Assembly (NCBI RefSeq): GCF_902859875.1
Contig: NZ_CADIKF010000035.1
Coordinates: 1 to 64,000, forward strand
Reading direction: 5' to 3'
Origin: Paraburkholderia solisilvae
GTDB lineage: Bacteria; Pseudomonadota; Gammaproteobacteria; Burkholderiales; Burkholderiaceae
DNA: 64,000 nucleotides
A program made the translations under genes and the position numbers. The stretch's first letter is position 1; each line of letters opens with the position of its first letter. The notes beneath the pieces were generated by a model that saw only the letters and a list, made by a program, of their open reading frames with translations, did no database searches and was not told where the DNA came from. This document shows positions 17,496-29,700 of this stretch, one piece after another.

Positions 17496-17842
17496 GGCAT
17501 TCCCTCGCAGATGAAGGCCAATCAACAACTGGCGTGACAGGATGACTCGCCGCGCGACCGGACAGTTCCATCGGATCGCATCGCGTGGCGTATTCATACA
17601 GCGTGCAGCGCTTCACATTACGGCTGCGCTTTCATCAGCGCACAGCGCTTTCGCAAGACTTCTGTAAAGCCCGCCGCGCAACGCATGGCAACGGATACCG
17701 CAGGAACTGCTTCCTTTCGCACGCGGCATGCCCGGCCTGGGCACACTCAGCCCGGCATTGCGCGGCGCCCGATGCAAGCGCGGCTTGCGCATGCATCGGA
17801 CGCCACGGTGACAACAACCGCGCGCGGCGACGGCGCGCGTGA
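17496..17842. other. Intergenic region between the GH63-type gene and zwf
   Basis: 347 bp with no credible gene. It must hold the zwf promoter and the 3' end of the GH63 transcript. No clear promoter consensus or terminator with a T-tract was found; a GC-only hairpin-like stretch lies at about 17818-17840. Confidence 0.4.
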
Positions 17843-20578
<2,736 letters not shown>

Positions 20579-20660
20579 GACAGCGTCCTCCTTTTGACAA
20601 GGCAGCAGGAGTCACATCGTAGCGCGCTTTGCGCGGCACTGCGCTATAAACGGGACTTCG

Positions 20661-22889
20661 CTAGTCGCGCGCGGCTAACAGCGCGTCGATGCGCAGCCGC
20701 TCGCCGAGCGACCACGCCTGAAACGGCGCGCCCGCCGGCGCGTGCGGCGCATCGCCGTCGGCGATTTCGCTGATGTGGTCGAGGCCCGCGCGCGCGAGAT
20801 GCGCATCGAGCGGCGCGACGAAGCGTGCGACAGCCGCGGCGCGCGCCGCCGCATCGGGCCGCTCGACGCGCAGCCATGCTTCGACGAACGGGCCGAGCAG
20901 CCACGGCCACACCGTTCCCTGATGATAGGCGCCGTCGCGCTCGCGCGGGCCGCCCGCATAGCGGCCGCGATACGCGGGGTCCGACGGCGCGAGCGTGCGC
21001 AGGCCAAGCGGCGTCAACAGATGAATGCGAACCTGGTCGACCACTGCGCGCGCGGTCGCGCCGTCGATCACCGCAAACGGCAGACCGCCGGCCGCGAATA
21101 TCTGGTTCGGCCGGATCGAGCGGTCGAAGGTGCCGCGCACGTGATCGACATCGACGACATCGAACAGCGCGCCGCTCGCCGGATCGACGAATCGTTCGAC
21201 GAAAGTGCGCGCCGCAAACTGGGCCGGCTCGCGCCAGCGCGGGTTCCAGTTTGATGCGATGCGCAATGCGTTGATCCACAGTGCCTCTACTTCAACCGGC
21301 TTGCCGATGCGCGGCGTGACGACCCAGTCGCCGACCTTCGCGTCCATCCACGTCAGTTGCACGCCGGGCACTCCTGCGCGCAGCAGGCCGTCGGTGTCGG
21401 CGCCGATCGCAAAGCGCGTGCCGCGCGTATAGCCGTCGAGAATCTCGTCGACCGCCTGCTGCAGCCGCAGGCGCGTCGCGGCGCTCGCATGCTGCACGGC
21501 GAGATAGTCGTGCACCGCGATCACGAACCACAGCGACGCGTCGACCGAGTTGTACTCGGGGGTGTCGCCGTAATCGGGAAAGCGGTTCGGCAGCATGCCT
21601 TCGGAGAGCGTGGCCGACCATTCGAGCAGGATTGCCTGCGCGTCGTCGTAGCGGCCGCACGTGAGCAGCAGCCCGCGCATCGAGATAAAGGTGTCGCGGC
21701 CCCAGTCGGTGAACCACGGGAAACCGGCGACGATCGTGCGGCCCCGCTCGCGTGCAACCACATACGCATCGGCCGCGCGCTCGAGCGGCGACGCAAACGC
21801 CGCGCGGCGCGCGCGCTCCGCGTGCTCGAGTTGCTGCGCGCGCGCGAAGGCGTCGAAGGTCGCGTGGTCCCGCGCGCGCGGCACGCCATCGGCGCTGAAT
21901 ATCAACACCGCATCGCCGGCTGCGAGATCGAAAGAAAAGATGCCGGGCGCCGCGAGGTCTTCGGTGAATTCGAGCCCGCGTTCGCGCTCACGCGGATAGG
22001 CGAAATTGCGGTACCAGTCGGGCGCATGCTCGTACGCGCCATTCGATGCGGCGCGGATCGCCGGCAGGTCGCCGTAGGGACGCCAGCTCACGCACGCGCC
22101 GTCGACGTCCGCGGCGAAATTGAATGCGCCGTTTTCATGGTGCAGTGCGTGATAGTCGCGGCCCGACAGCAGCGGCCGCACGTGCAGCGTGAAGCGGCCG
22201 TTTGTCGTTGCGGTCGTGGCATTCGGGGCGCTTGTGGCGTTGGCAGCGCCGAAGGTGTTTGCCGTGTTTGCCGTGTTTGCCGTGTTTGCCGTGTTTGCCG
22301 TGTTTGCTGTGTTTGCTGTGTTTGCTGTGTTTGCTGTGTTTGCTGTGTTTGCTGTGTTTGCTGTGTTTGCTGTGTTTGCTGTGTTTGCTGTGTTTGCTGT
22401 GTTTGCTGTGTTGGAAGCGTTGGAAGCGTCGGCTGTGCCTGCCGCGCTGGCCACACCGGCCGCCCCGAACATGCCAGCCGCATCCGCCGCGCGTTGCAAA
22501 CGCCAGCGCAGCACCGTCTCGCCCGTTTCCTTCGCAACGAACACTGCCGCGCTGATCTCGACGTTGCCGGCCACCTCGATGCGCCACGTGGGCCACGGCT
22601 CAGTCGTGAATTCGAGCAGGCGCGCGCCGATGTCCGGCGTGATCAGGTCGGGCGCATAGCGCTGCATCGTCAACGGATAGCGCTCGCCGTTCGCATCGAG
22701 CCACGCTTCGATGCCGTTGACGAGCACGACGCGCCCCGCGGGCGGCCGGGTCGCCGCGAGCAGCAGCGCGTGATAGCGGCGCGTGCGCGGCAAGCCGACC
22801 GTGCCCGACGCGAAACCGCCCAGGCCGTCCGCCTCGAGCCATTCGTCTTCGAGACGCGCGGCGTCGATCGGCCGTGCAATGCGTGTCAT
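20661..22889 (-). CDS. Glycogen debranching enzyme (amylo-alpha-1,6-glucosidase, GH133) carrying a tripeptide repeat
   Basis: 742 aa; ATG 22889 has GAGAGG upstream. The N-terminal GDE_N region begins LEADGLGGFASGTVGLPRTRRYHALL, the family hallmark. The C-terminal GDE_C toroid has GFPWFTDWGRDTFISMRGLLL (catalytic Asp region), WFVIAVHDY, VQLTWMDAKVGDWVVTPR and YHQGTVWPWLLGPF. It hydrolyses alpha-1,6 branches in glycogen. Between strands of the N-terminal domain (about residues 160-212) there is a repeat of the tripeptide Thr-Ala-Asn encoded by 17 perfect 9-bp units (22255-22407). Length changes by whole units keep the frame. It lies between the histidine kinase gene (30 bp upstream) and the GH63-type gene. 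Confidence 0.9.
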   Translation of the reverse strand: MTRIARPIDAARLEDEWLEADGLGGFASGTVGLPRTRRYHALLLAATRPPAGRVVLVNGIEAWLDANGERYPLTMQRYAPDLITPDIGARLLEFTTEPWPTWRIEVAGNVEISAAVFVAKETGETVLRWRLQRAADAAGMFGAAGVASAAGTADASNASNTANTANTANTANTANTANTANTANTANTANTANTANTANTANTANTANTANTFGAANATSAPNATTATTNGRFTLHVRPLLSGRDYHALHHENGAFNFAADVDGACVSWRPYGDLPAIRAASNGAYEHAPDWYRNFAYPRERERGLEFTEDLAAPGIFSFDLAAGDAVLIFSADGVPRARDHATFDAFARAQQLEHAERARRAAFASPLERAADAYVVARERGRTIVAGFPWFTDWGRDTFISMRGLLLTCGRYDDAQAILLEWSATLSEGMLPNRFPDYGDTPEYNSVDASLWFVIAVHDYLAVQHASAATRLRLQQAVDEILDGYTRGTRFAIGADTDGLLRAGVPGVQLTWMDAKVGDWVVTPRIGKPVEVEALWINALRIASNWNPRWREPAQFAARTFVERFVDPASGALFDVVDVDHVRGTFDRSIRPNQIFAAGGLPFAVIDGATARAVVDQVRIHLLTPLGLRTLAPSDPAYRGRYAGGPRERDGAYHQGTVWPWLLGPFVEAWLRVERPDAAARAAAVARFVAPLDAHLARAGLDHISEIADGDAPHAPAGAPFQAWSLGERLRIDALLAARD
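22255..22407. repeat. 17 x 9-bp tandem array inside the debranching enzyme gene
   Basis: Seventeen back-to-back units, five GTGTTTGCC followed by twelve GTGTTTGCT, encode Ala-Asn-Thr on the minus strand. Degenerate 9-bp copies (GTGTTGGAA, GCGTTGGAA) continue to about 22427. The clean block of one variant followed by a block of the other points to recent expansion by slippage. Confidence 0.97.
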
Positions 22890-22919
22890 CGATATGCCCT
22901 CTCACCTCTCACTGCGCTC

Positions 22920-24365
22920 TCACTGCGGCAACACGACCCACACCTCGAGTCCGCCGCCGTCGCGCGGATGAAACTGCAGCGTGCCGCCATGCAGCCGCGC
23001 GATCCGTTCGACGATCGCAAGGCCGAGACCCGTGCCGCTCGTGCCGCCATGCGCATTCCTGCCGCGCTGAAACGGCGCCTTCAGCGCTTCGAGCTCGGCG
23101 GCCGACAGGCCGCTGCCGCGATCGCCGACCGCCACCACCACCGCGTGCGCGTCGCGCCACGTGCGTACCGCGAAGCCGCTGCCGCCATACTTCACCGCAT
23201 TCTGCATCAGGTTCATCAGCAGGCGCATCATGCTGATCGGACGAAACGCGACCAGCGGCAAGTCGCCAAGCGACAGGTCGAAATCATGCCCGAGCCCCGC
23301 GAAATCCGCAGCGAGCTGGCTGACCAGCCCATTCAGATCGCCCGGTCGCGCGGCCTCGCGCTCGCCGCTGCCCGCGTAATCCATAAACTGCTGCAGGATC
23401 GTGTCGATCTGATCAAGATACGACTCGGCCGCATGCGTGAACGGCTCGTCGCGCGGCGCGCCGGCCATCGCCATCGCGAGGCGCAGCTTGGTGAGCGGCG
23501 TGCGGATGTCGTGCGAAATGCCGGCGAGCATCACCGCGCGCGTCGCTTCCGCCTGCTGCAACGCCTGCGTCATCTGATTGAACGCGGCGCTGACCTGCGC
23601 GATCTCGGTCGGACCGTCGAGCGGCAGCGGCGCCGGCGCCTCGCCCGCGGACAACCGGCGCGCCGCCTCGGCCAGATGCTGCAGCGGCCGGTTCAGGTGG
23701 CGCTGGATCAGAAAGCCGGTGAGCGCCGCCAGCACACCGAGGCTCAGCGCGAATAGCAGCGCGCCGATCAGCCGGCCGCCCTGCGCTTCTTCCGGCAGCA
23801 CGAGCGCGATCCAGTACGGCGCATCGGCGATATGCACGCGCAGCCACATGCGCTGCGGCGCGCCGCGCGCGCGTTCCGCTTCCCAGCGCACGTCGCTGCC
23901 GGCAGGCAGATAGCGGCGCAGCGTCTCGAGAAAAATGCCGAGCTCGTGTGTGCGGTAGAACTGCAGCGGATCGGTCGGCGGCTGAGCGAGCGCATCGGGC
24001 GGTACGTCGGCGCGCGCGTCGAGCTGCGCGACGAGCGCCTCGCGCGATGCGCGCGGCGTCGTCGCGAGCACGCTGTCGAGCTTCGTGATGTATTCGCCGA
24101 ACACCGCCGCCGCGCGTTCGACGCGCGGCCGCTGCACATAGTGCAGCAGCACCGAGAGCGAGCACACTTCGCTGACGGCGACCAGCGCGATCAGCAGCAC
24201 GATATTGCGGGCGAGCAGCGAGCGCGGCATCAGACGCGCGAAGCCGCGCGGGCAGGCGCCCGATATCGCATCTTGCGTCGCATCTCGCGTCGCGTCTGGC
24301 GTTGCATGCGGCATGGCATGCGGCGCGGCATCGGCGGGCACCTCTCCCGGCACGTGCGCGGTCAT
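22920..24365 (-). CDS. EnvZ-like sensor histidine kinase
   Basis: 481 aa. ATG 24365 overlaps the response regulator stop as ATGA, so the pair is translationally coupled. A Thr/Ala/Asp-rich N-terminal stretch (about 1-45, partly from 12-bp repeats) precedes TM1 (NIVLLIALVAVSEVCSLSVLL). Next come a periplasmic region of ~110 residues, TM2 (LIGALLFALSLGVLAALTGFL) and HAMP. The H-box GISHDIRTPLTKLR has phospho-acceptor His at about 285; ATPase boxes are NLMQNAVKYGG (N), GDRGSG (G1) and GTSGTGLGLAIV (G2). It should autophosphorylate and control the OmpR-type partner. The next gene, 30 bp downstream, is the glycogen debranching enzyme. Confidence 0.92.
   Translation of the reverse strand: MTAHVPGEVPADAAPHAMPHATPDATRDATQDAISGACPRGFARLMPRSLLARNIVLLIALVAVSEVCSLSVLLHYVQRPRVERAAAVFGEYITKLDSVLATTPRASREALVAQLDARADVPPDALAQPPTDPLQFYRTHELGIFLETLRRYLPAGSDVRWEAERARGAPQRMWLRVHIADAPYWIALVLPEEAQGGRLIGALLFALSLGVLAALTGFLIQRHLNRPLQHLAEAARRLSAGEAPAPLPLDGPTEIAQVSAAFNQMTQALQQAEATRAVMLAGISHDIRTPLTKLRLAMAMAGAPRDEPFTHAAESYLDQIDTILQQFMDYAGSGEREAARPGDLNGLVSQLAADFAGLGHDFDLSLGDLPLVAFRPISMMRLLMNLMQNAVKYGGSGFAVRTWRDAHAVVVAVGDRGSGLSAAELEALKAPFQRGRNAHGGTSGTGLGLAIVERIARLHGGTLQFHPRDGGGLEVWVVLPQ
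24268..24327. repeat. 5 x 12-bp tandem array in the 5' coding part of the histidine kinase gene
   Basis: Units such as GCATCTCGCGTC and GCATGCGGCATG follow each other without gaps and encode four-residue repeats of the type DAT-R/Q and HATP/HAMP in the cytoplasmic N-terminus. Confidence 0.75.
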
Positions 24366-25075
24366 GATTCGACGTCCGCGATCAGCATATAACCGACGCC
24401 CCACACCGTCTTGATGAAGCGCGGCCTGGACGGATCGTTTTCGATCACCTGGCGCAGCCGCAGCACCTGCACGTCGATGCTGCGATCGAGCGCATCGTGC
24501 TCGCGACCGCGGGCGCGCGCGATCAGGTTGTCGCGGCTCACCGCGCGGTTCGGCGACGAGCCGAGCGCGGTCAGCAGCAGCATCTGCGCGGAATGCAGTT
24601 CGACCGGCTCGCCGCCGCGCAACAGCAGCCCCTTGCCGACGTCGAACTGAAAGTCGCCGAAGCGCAGCGTTTGGGTGGTCACGGTCGGGTCGCCTGCCGC
24701 GATCTTCTGGCGGCGCAACAGCGCGTTGATGCGCGCGGTCAGCTCCTGCGGCAGGAACGGTTTGGCGAGATAGTCGTCCGCGCCGGTCTCGAGACCGGCC
24801 ACGCGATCGAGCGGATCGCCCTTCGCGGTCAGCATCAGGATCGGCAGCGTTTCGCCCTCGGCGCGCAAACGCGCGCAGATATCGAGGCCGTTTTCGTCGC
24901 CGATCATCAGGTCGAGCACGAGCAGATCGTACGGCTCGCGCTCCAGATAACGCTTGAGCTTCGCGCTGTTCTCGACCACCCGCACCGAAAACCCTTGCGA
25001 CGTCAAAAAACGCTGCAGCATATTGCGCAGCTCAGCTTCGTCGTCGAGCACGATGATGCGGGCTGACCGGTCCAT
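24362..25075 (-). CDS. OmpR-family response regulator
   Basis: 237 aa. Receiver domain 5-120: acidic pocket Asp11/Asp12 (IIVLDDEAE), phospho-acceptor Asp55 in LLVLDLMIGDENG, Thr in MLTAKGD, Lys in LAKPF. A winged helix effector domain follows at about 135-232, ending FIKTVWGVGYMLIAD, characteristic of OmpR. Its stop overlaps the kinase start. It is preceded 25 bp upstream by a small EF-hand protein gene, and the whole run EF-hand-RR-HK-debranching enzyme-GH63 is closely spaced on one strand. Targets unknown. Confidence 0.95.
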   Translation of the reverse strand: MDRSARIIVLDDEAELRNMLQRFLTSQGFSVRVVENSAKLKRYLEREPYDLLVLDLMIGDENGLDICARLRAEGETLPILMLTAKGDPLDRVAGLETGADDYLAKPFLPQELTARINALLRRQKIAAGDPTVTTQTLRFGDFQFDVGKGLLLRGGEPVELHSAQMLLLTALGSSPNRAVSRDNLIARARGREHDALDRSIDVQVLRLRQVIENDPSRPRFIKTVWGVGYMLIADVES

Positions 25076-25100
25076 ACAAGGCTCCTTTTCCGGACAAGCG

Positions 25101-25460
25101 CTATTGTCTGCGCTGTGTCGCGACGAACTGCTCGATCTGCGGCAGCGTCACATAGCCGACTTTCTGCACGTCGATCTCGTCGAAATGCTGCGCGACGCGC
25201 GGCATGCCGGCCGCCGCCTGCTCCTTCGTCAGTTTGCCGTCGTGTGTCGTATTCGCGGCGGCAAAGCGTTCCTGCAGTTGCTGCAACGCGTGCTGCATGC
25301 GCGCGGAACCGCCCATGCCCGCTCCCTGCATCGATTGCATGTTTTGCATCGGCGTCGGCGCAGGTGCGTTTTGCGCCGGTGCGTTTTGCGTTGGCGCGCT
25401 CTGCGCGATCGCGCCCGTCGATGCGATACACAGCGCCAGCATGGCAAGCCACTTCTTCAT
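25101..25460 (-). CDS. Small exported EF-hand-like protein
   Basis: 119 aa from ATG 25460 (MKKWLAML), preceded by a very strong GGAGGAAGGA. Signal peptide about 1-20 (CIASTGAIA-Q). A Pro/Ala/Gln/Met-rich linker with repeats of the NAPAQNAPAP and MQNMQSMQG type follows. The C-terminal half carries one degenerate EF-hand (NTTHDGKLTKEQA, then ...FDEIDVQKVGYVTLPQIEQF) resembling the paired Ca-binding EF-hands of many proteobacterial periplasmic proteins. The second loop lacks the usual D-x-D-G pattern. It precedes a two-component system and could act as a periplasmic metal sensor or buffer for it (inference). Confidence 0.75.
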   Translation of the reverse strand: MKKWLAMLALCIASTGAIAQSAPTQNAPAQNAPAPTPMQNMQSMQGAGMGGSARMQHALQQLQERFAAANTTHDGKLTKEQAAAGMPRVAQHFDEIDVQKVGYVTLPQIEQFVATQRRQ

Positions 25461-25647
25461 TCCTTCCTCCGTTGAGTCGGGCACCGGCGTCGCTGGCGTG
25501 AGGCCGCGAACCGCTCGGTGACAGCGCGAATTCTTGTCGTTCGCCGCTGTGAAGGCAATGCGAAAACCATGTCATTTGATGTCGCCGGCGCACGCCACGC
25601 AACGGCAGCGCAAAGCCGAACGCACCCCAACCCCGCCCGCACGCGAC

Positions 25648-25687
25648 GACAAGCAGAGACAAGCGGAGACAAGCAGCGACAAGCCAC
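25648..25687. repeat. 4 x 10-bp tandem array
   Basis: Units GACAAGCAGA, GACAAGCGGA, GACAAGCAGC and GACAAGCCAC in the 318-bp space between the EF-hand gene (start 25460) and the DUF3313-like gene (stop 25779), close to the latter. Nothing else is recognised in that gap. Confidence 0.8.
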
Positions 25688-25778
25688 GACACCGGATGAA
25701 ACATTTTCTCGCTGCCGTTACGTTGTGCGCGCATCGTCATTCCGCGGCGACCCACCGCCACGCACGCGCCACGGCCTG

Positions 25779-26549
25779 TTACTGCGCGCCGCGAATCGCT
25801 TCGAATGCCGCCTTCAGGTTCTGCGCTTTCACCGCCAGCGCCTTCGGGATTTCATCGAGCCGCACCGCGTTCTGCGTGTCTCCCGGCCGCGGCGGATTGT
25901 CGATCGCGAACAGCAGCGTCTCGTTGTCGCCGGACGCGCCGATCGCCTGCACGGTCATCGTCGTGAACGAAATCTTGCTGACGCCGGCGACCCGCTTCAC
26001 GCCGTTGATCGCAATGCCGACCGGCGTCAGGTTGCGCAGCCGGAAGCCCTGCTTGTCGAGCCGCACATCGGTCAACGCGATCTGCAGGATCAGCGAATCG
26101 GCGCGCGGCGTATCGACCACCGTCATATCCTTCATCACCTCCTGCGTCAGGATCTGCGCGAACGTGTGGGTGACCTGCGCCATCTCATCCGGATCGATGC
26201 CTTTGTACGGCGAATCCGGTGCGAGAAATACCTCGATCGGCACGAGATACACGCTATGCAGCCGCGCGCGCTGCGCCGCGTAGTCCGGCGCCATGTAACC
26301 CCGGGTGCCGGGAAATTGCGCCACCGGCGTGAGTTGCACGCTGTCCGGTATCAGATACTCCGCGCGTGCCGCGCCGCACTGGAACGCAAGCGGCAGCAGC
26401 AGACCGCCGCAGATGAAAAGCCTCGCCGCGCGCCTTTTCAAACGCGCCGCCAGGATGGGCACGCGCCACATCATCTGTGCCGCACGACGCACGATCGGCA
26501 CCATCGTCACCATCGTTACGTTGAACCGCATATTCGTCGGCATTGTCAT
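25779..26549 (-). CDS. Exported DUF3313-like protein
   Basis: 256 aa in the longest form from 26549. Several in-frame Met codons follow; MMWRVPILAARL (about residue 26) would give a cleaner signal peptide (ARLFICGGLLLPLAFQCGAARA-E). The mature part (YMAPDYAAQRARLHSVYLVPIEVFLAPDSPYKG... FAQILTQEVMKD... SLILQIALTDVRLDK) fits the DUF3313 pattern of periplasmic proteins or lipoproteins of unknown function. The Cys is not in a canonical lipobox. It is divergent from the RND efflux operon with a 290-bp shared upstream region. Confidence 0.65.
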   Translation of the reverse strand: MTMPTNMRFNVTMVTMVPIVRRAAQMMWRVPILAARLKRRAARLFICGGLLLPLAFQCGAARAEYLIPDSVQLTPVAQFPGTRGYMAPDYAAQRARLHSVYLVPIEVFLAPDSPYKGIDPDEMAQVTHTFAQILTQEVMKDMTVVDTPRADSLILQIALTDVRLDKQGFRLRNLTPVGIAINGVKRVAGVSKISFTTMTVQAIGASGDNETLLFAIDNPPRPGDTQNAVRLDEIPKALAVKAQNLKAAFEAIRGAQ

Positions 26550-26839
26550 GATTCGTTCCTGGGCGCGGCGGTTGAATCATCATAGGCGGTTTAGCGATGC
26601 CTTCTGCCCTGGTGAATTCCCCGTTGCCATGAGCACCATGCCCTCGCTTTCCACGCGGCGTCGCGCACAAAGCCCTGCGCCGCTTGTGCCGATCGCCGGC
26701 ACATAGTCGAGCCATGCTAGGCTATGCGCCAATTCGGCATGCCGCCGGGCGTTTTGCATCCCGAAAAAAGTAGATTAGTCGCATTGAATATCGGCATCCG
26801 TGCGCTAACCGCACATAGCGCGCGAAATATGGTGGATGA

Positions 26840-28363
26840 ATGACAAAGGACAAAAACCCGCTCTGCCTGGTATCACGTCGTCTATGCGTCGCGCCTCGAA
26901 GCGTCGCGGCACTCGCGTTGGCCGCGCTGCTCGCGGGCTGCATGGTCGGTCCCGATTACCATACGCCGGCGCCGCCGCCGACCGACACCTACACCACCGC
27001 TCCGCTGCCCGATCAGACCGCGTCGGCGCCCGGCGCGTCCGGCGTGCCGCAACGCTTTGCCCCCGGCGAGGACATCCCGGCCGCATGGTGGTCGCTGTTT
27101 CATTGCGAGCCGCTCGACGCGCTAATCCGCAAGGCGCTTGCGAACAGCCCGAATATCGCATCGGCGCGCGCCGCCTTGCGCGAGTCGCGCGAAAACCTGC
27201 GCGCGCAATTCGGCGGCTCGCTGCTGCCGCGCGTCGACGCGCAGCTGAACGCGACGCGCGAGAAATTCAACGGCATCACCTTCGGCGAGCCGCAATTCAC
27301 CGAAGACCTGAACCTGTACAACTCGTCGGTCAGCGTGTCGTACGCGCTCGACCTGTGGGGCGGCGCGCGCCGCGGCGTCGAAGCCGCGCAATCGCAGGTC
27401 GACTATCAGCGCTACCAGTTGCAGGGCGCGTGGCTCGCGCTCACCGCCAACATCGTCACCGCGGCGGTCAAGGAAGCGTCGCTGCGCGCGCAGATCGAAG
27501 CGACCGAAGCCATCGCATCGGAAGAAGACGCTCAGCTCACGTTGCTGAAAAAGCAGTTCGAACTGGGCGGCGTCGGCAAAACCGATGTACTGACCCAGCA
27601 GACGCTGCTCGCGCAGACGCGCGCATCGCTGCCGCCGCTGCAGCAGCAACTGGATGCCGTGCGTCACCAGCTCGCGGTGCTGTCGGGCAGTCCGCCGAGC
27701 GACCCGACGCTGCCTGAATTCCGGCTCGCGATGTTTTCGCTGCCGCAGACGCTGCCGGTCAGCGTGCCGTCCGCGCTGGTGCGGCAGCGGCCCGATATTC
27801 TCGCGGCCGATGCGACGCTGCATCAGGCGAGCGCGCAGATCGGCGTCGCCACCGCGAACCTGTTTCCGCAGATCACGCTGTCGGCGAGCTTCGGCACGCA
27901 GTCGCTGACGCCCGCCGACCTGTTCCGCTCGGAAAGCGCCGTGTGGAGCATCGGCGCGGGCCTGCTGCAGCCGGTTTTTCACGGCGGCCAGTTGCTGTCG
28001 CAAAAGCGCGCGGCCGTCGCCGCGTATGAACAGGCCGATGCGCAATACCGGCAGACGGTGCTGCTCGGGTTCCAGAACGTCGCCGATTCTTTACGCGCGC
28101 TCGATCACGACGCGAGCGGGCTGCTCGCGCGAACCGACGCATGGCAATCGGCGAGCGATGCGCTGGAGATGGCGCGCGGCCAGTACAAGCTCGGCGGCGT
28201 CAGCTATCTGTCGCTGCTCATCACGCAGCGCCAGTACCAGCAGACCGTCGTCGATCTTGCGCAGGCGCAGGCGGCGCGCTACGCGGATACCGCGGCGCTC
28301 TTCCAGGCGCTCGGCGGCGGCTGGTGGAACGACCCGCTGCCCGAAACCGCCGCGGTGCAATGA
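26840..28363 (+). CDS. Outer-membrane efflux lipoprotein (NodT/OprM family)
   Basis: 507 aa. Lipoprotein signal peptide with lipobox LLAG-Cys34, followed by MVGPDYHTPAPP, the standard start of mature NodT-family proteins. Two OEP domains (about 90-280 and 300-495) form the half-barrels of the TolC-like trimeric channel, with ALDLWGGARRGVEAA and LVRQRPDILAADATL segments typical of OprM. It is first in an OMF-MFP-RND operon and would provide the outer-membrane exit duct. There are 120 bp to the adaptor gene. Confidence 0.93.
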   Translation: MTKDKNPLCLVSRRLCVAPRSVAALALAALLAGCMVGPDYHTPAPPPTDTYTTAPLPDQTASAPGASGVPQRFAPGEDIPAAWWSLFHCEPLDALIRKALANSPNIASARAALRESRENLRAQFGGSLLPRVDAQLNATREKFNGITFGEPQFTEDLNLYNSSVSVSYALDLWGGARRGVEAAQSQVDYQRYQLQGAWLALTANIVTAAVKEASLRAQIEATEAIASEEDAQLTLLKKQFELGGVGKTDVLTQQTLLAQTRASLPPLQQQLDAVRHQLAVLSGSPPSDPTLPEFRLAMFSLPQTLPVSVPSALVRQRPDILAADATLHQASAQIGVATANLFPQITLSASFGTQSLTPADLFRSESAVWSIGAGLLQPVFHGGQLLSQKRAAVAAYEQADAQYRQTVLLGFQNVADSLRALDHDASGLLARTDAWQSASDALEMARGQYKLGGVSYLSLLITQRQYQQTVVDLAQAQAARYADTAALFQALGGGWWNDPLPETAAVQ

Positions 28364-28483
28364 CGCACACGCGCCGCGTCGAAGCCGCTACCGCTTCCCG
28401 CTTTCATTACCGGATGACCCTGCAGCGCCGCCGCGCGACCCCAGCGGCCGGCGCTTCACGATGAGACGTGCAAGGACAAAACG

Positions 28484-29689
28484 ATGAACACAAAAGGACC
28501 GATCGCGAATCAGCCTGCCGACGCAGGTGCAACGCCCGCGCGCCATAAGCGGCGCATGACGAGGCGCATGATCATCATGCTGATCTGCGTTGGGCTGCTG
28601 CTGGGCGGGATTGTCGGCTTCAACCTGTTCAAGGCGCATATGATCGCGAAGTTCATGGCGGGCAACGCGTTGCCGCCCGCCACGGTGACCGCGACCGCCG
28701 CGCACTATCAGACATGGCAGCCGCAGCTCGCGGCGGTCGGCAGCCTGCGCGCGGTACGCGGCGTCGACGTGACGACCGAGGTGCCCGGCCTCGTGCGCGA
28801 AATCGCATTCGCGTCCGGGCAGGACGTGAAGGCCGGCCAGGTGCTCGTGCGTCTGAACGACGATTCCGACGTCGCGCTGCTGCATTCGTTGCAGGCCGCG
28901 GCCGATCTCGCGCAAACGGTCTACAAGCGCGACAAGGCGCAATTCGATATCCAGGCCATCGCGAAGGCGCAGCTCGATGCGGACGCAGCCGACCTCAAGA
29001 GCAAGACCGCGCAGGTCGCGCAGCAGGCGGCGCTGGTCGAAAAGAAAACGATTCGCGCGCCGTTCGCCGGCCGCGTCGGCATCACGACGGTGAACCCCGG
29101 GCAGTATCTGAATCCGGGCGATGCAATCGTCACGCTGCAGGCGATCGACCCGATCTATGCGGACTTCTATCTGCCGCAACAGCAACTGGGCCAGCTCGCG
29201 GTCGGCCAGCAGATCGCGCTCGACACGAACGCATTCGGCGGCCGCACGTTCAACGGCAAGATCCGCTCGATCAACCCGCGTGTGGACAGCACAACGCGCA
29301 ATGTGCAGATCGAAGCGACCGTCGATAACCGCGAACGCAAGCTGCTGCCCGGCATGTACGCGAATGTGAAGATCGATGCGGGCGGCGAACAGCGTTATCT
29401 GACGCTGCCGCAAACGGCGATTACGTATAACCCGTACGGCGCGACGGTGTTCGTCGTGAAGCCGGGTGACAAGCCGGACGCGCACGGCAAGACAATGCCC
29501 GTCGCGCAGCAGGTGTTCATCACGCCGGGACCGACGCGCGGCGACCAGGTGGCCATCCTGAAGGGCGTCGATGAAGGCATGCAGATCGTGACGAGCGGAC
29601 AGCTGAAGCTGAAGAACGGCACGCCGATCGTGATCGACAACCGCGTGCAGCCGGCCGACAACCCGAACCCGCAGCCTCAGGAACAATAA
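28484..29689 (+). CDS. RND efflux periplasmic adaptor (MFP/HlyD-like)
   Basis: 401 aa. Basic N-terminus (KRRMTRRM) then a single TM anchor (IIMLICVGLLLGGIVGFNLF, about 30-50). Lipoyl half-motif VPGLVREIAFASGQDVKAGQVLVRL, a short alpha-hairpin (about 125-185), second lipoyl half (KKTIRAPFAGRVGITTVNPGQYL), beta-barrel and membrane-proximal domains. It links the inner-membrane pump to the outer-membrane channel. The N-terminus is a membrane anchor, not a lipobox. The stop is 11 bp before the RND start, and AAGGGG in the gap drives the next gene. Confidence 0.93.
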   Translation: MNTKGPIANQPADAGATPARHKRRMTRRMIIMLICVGLLLGGIVGFNLFKAHMIAKFMAGNALPPATVTATAAHYQTWQPQLAAVGSLRAVRGVDVTTEVPGLVREIAFASGQDVKAGQVLVRLNDDSDVALLHSLQAAADLAQTVYKRDKAQFDIQAIAKAQLDADAADLKSKTAQVAQQAALVEKKTIRAPFAGRVGITTVNPGQYLNPGDAIVTLQAIDPIYADFYLPQQQLGQLAVGQQIALDTNAFGGRTFNGKIRSINPRVDSTTRNVQIEATVDNRERKLLPGMYANVKIDAGGEQRYLTLPQTAITYNPYGATVFVVKPGDKPDAHGKTMPVAQQVFITPGPTRGDQVAILKGVDEGMQIVTSGQLKLKNGTPIVIDNRVQPADNPNPQPQEQ

Positions 29690-29700
29690 GGGGCCGCCCG

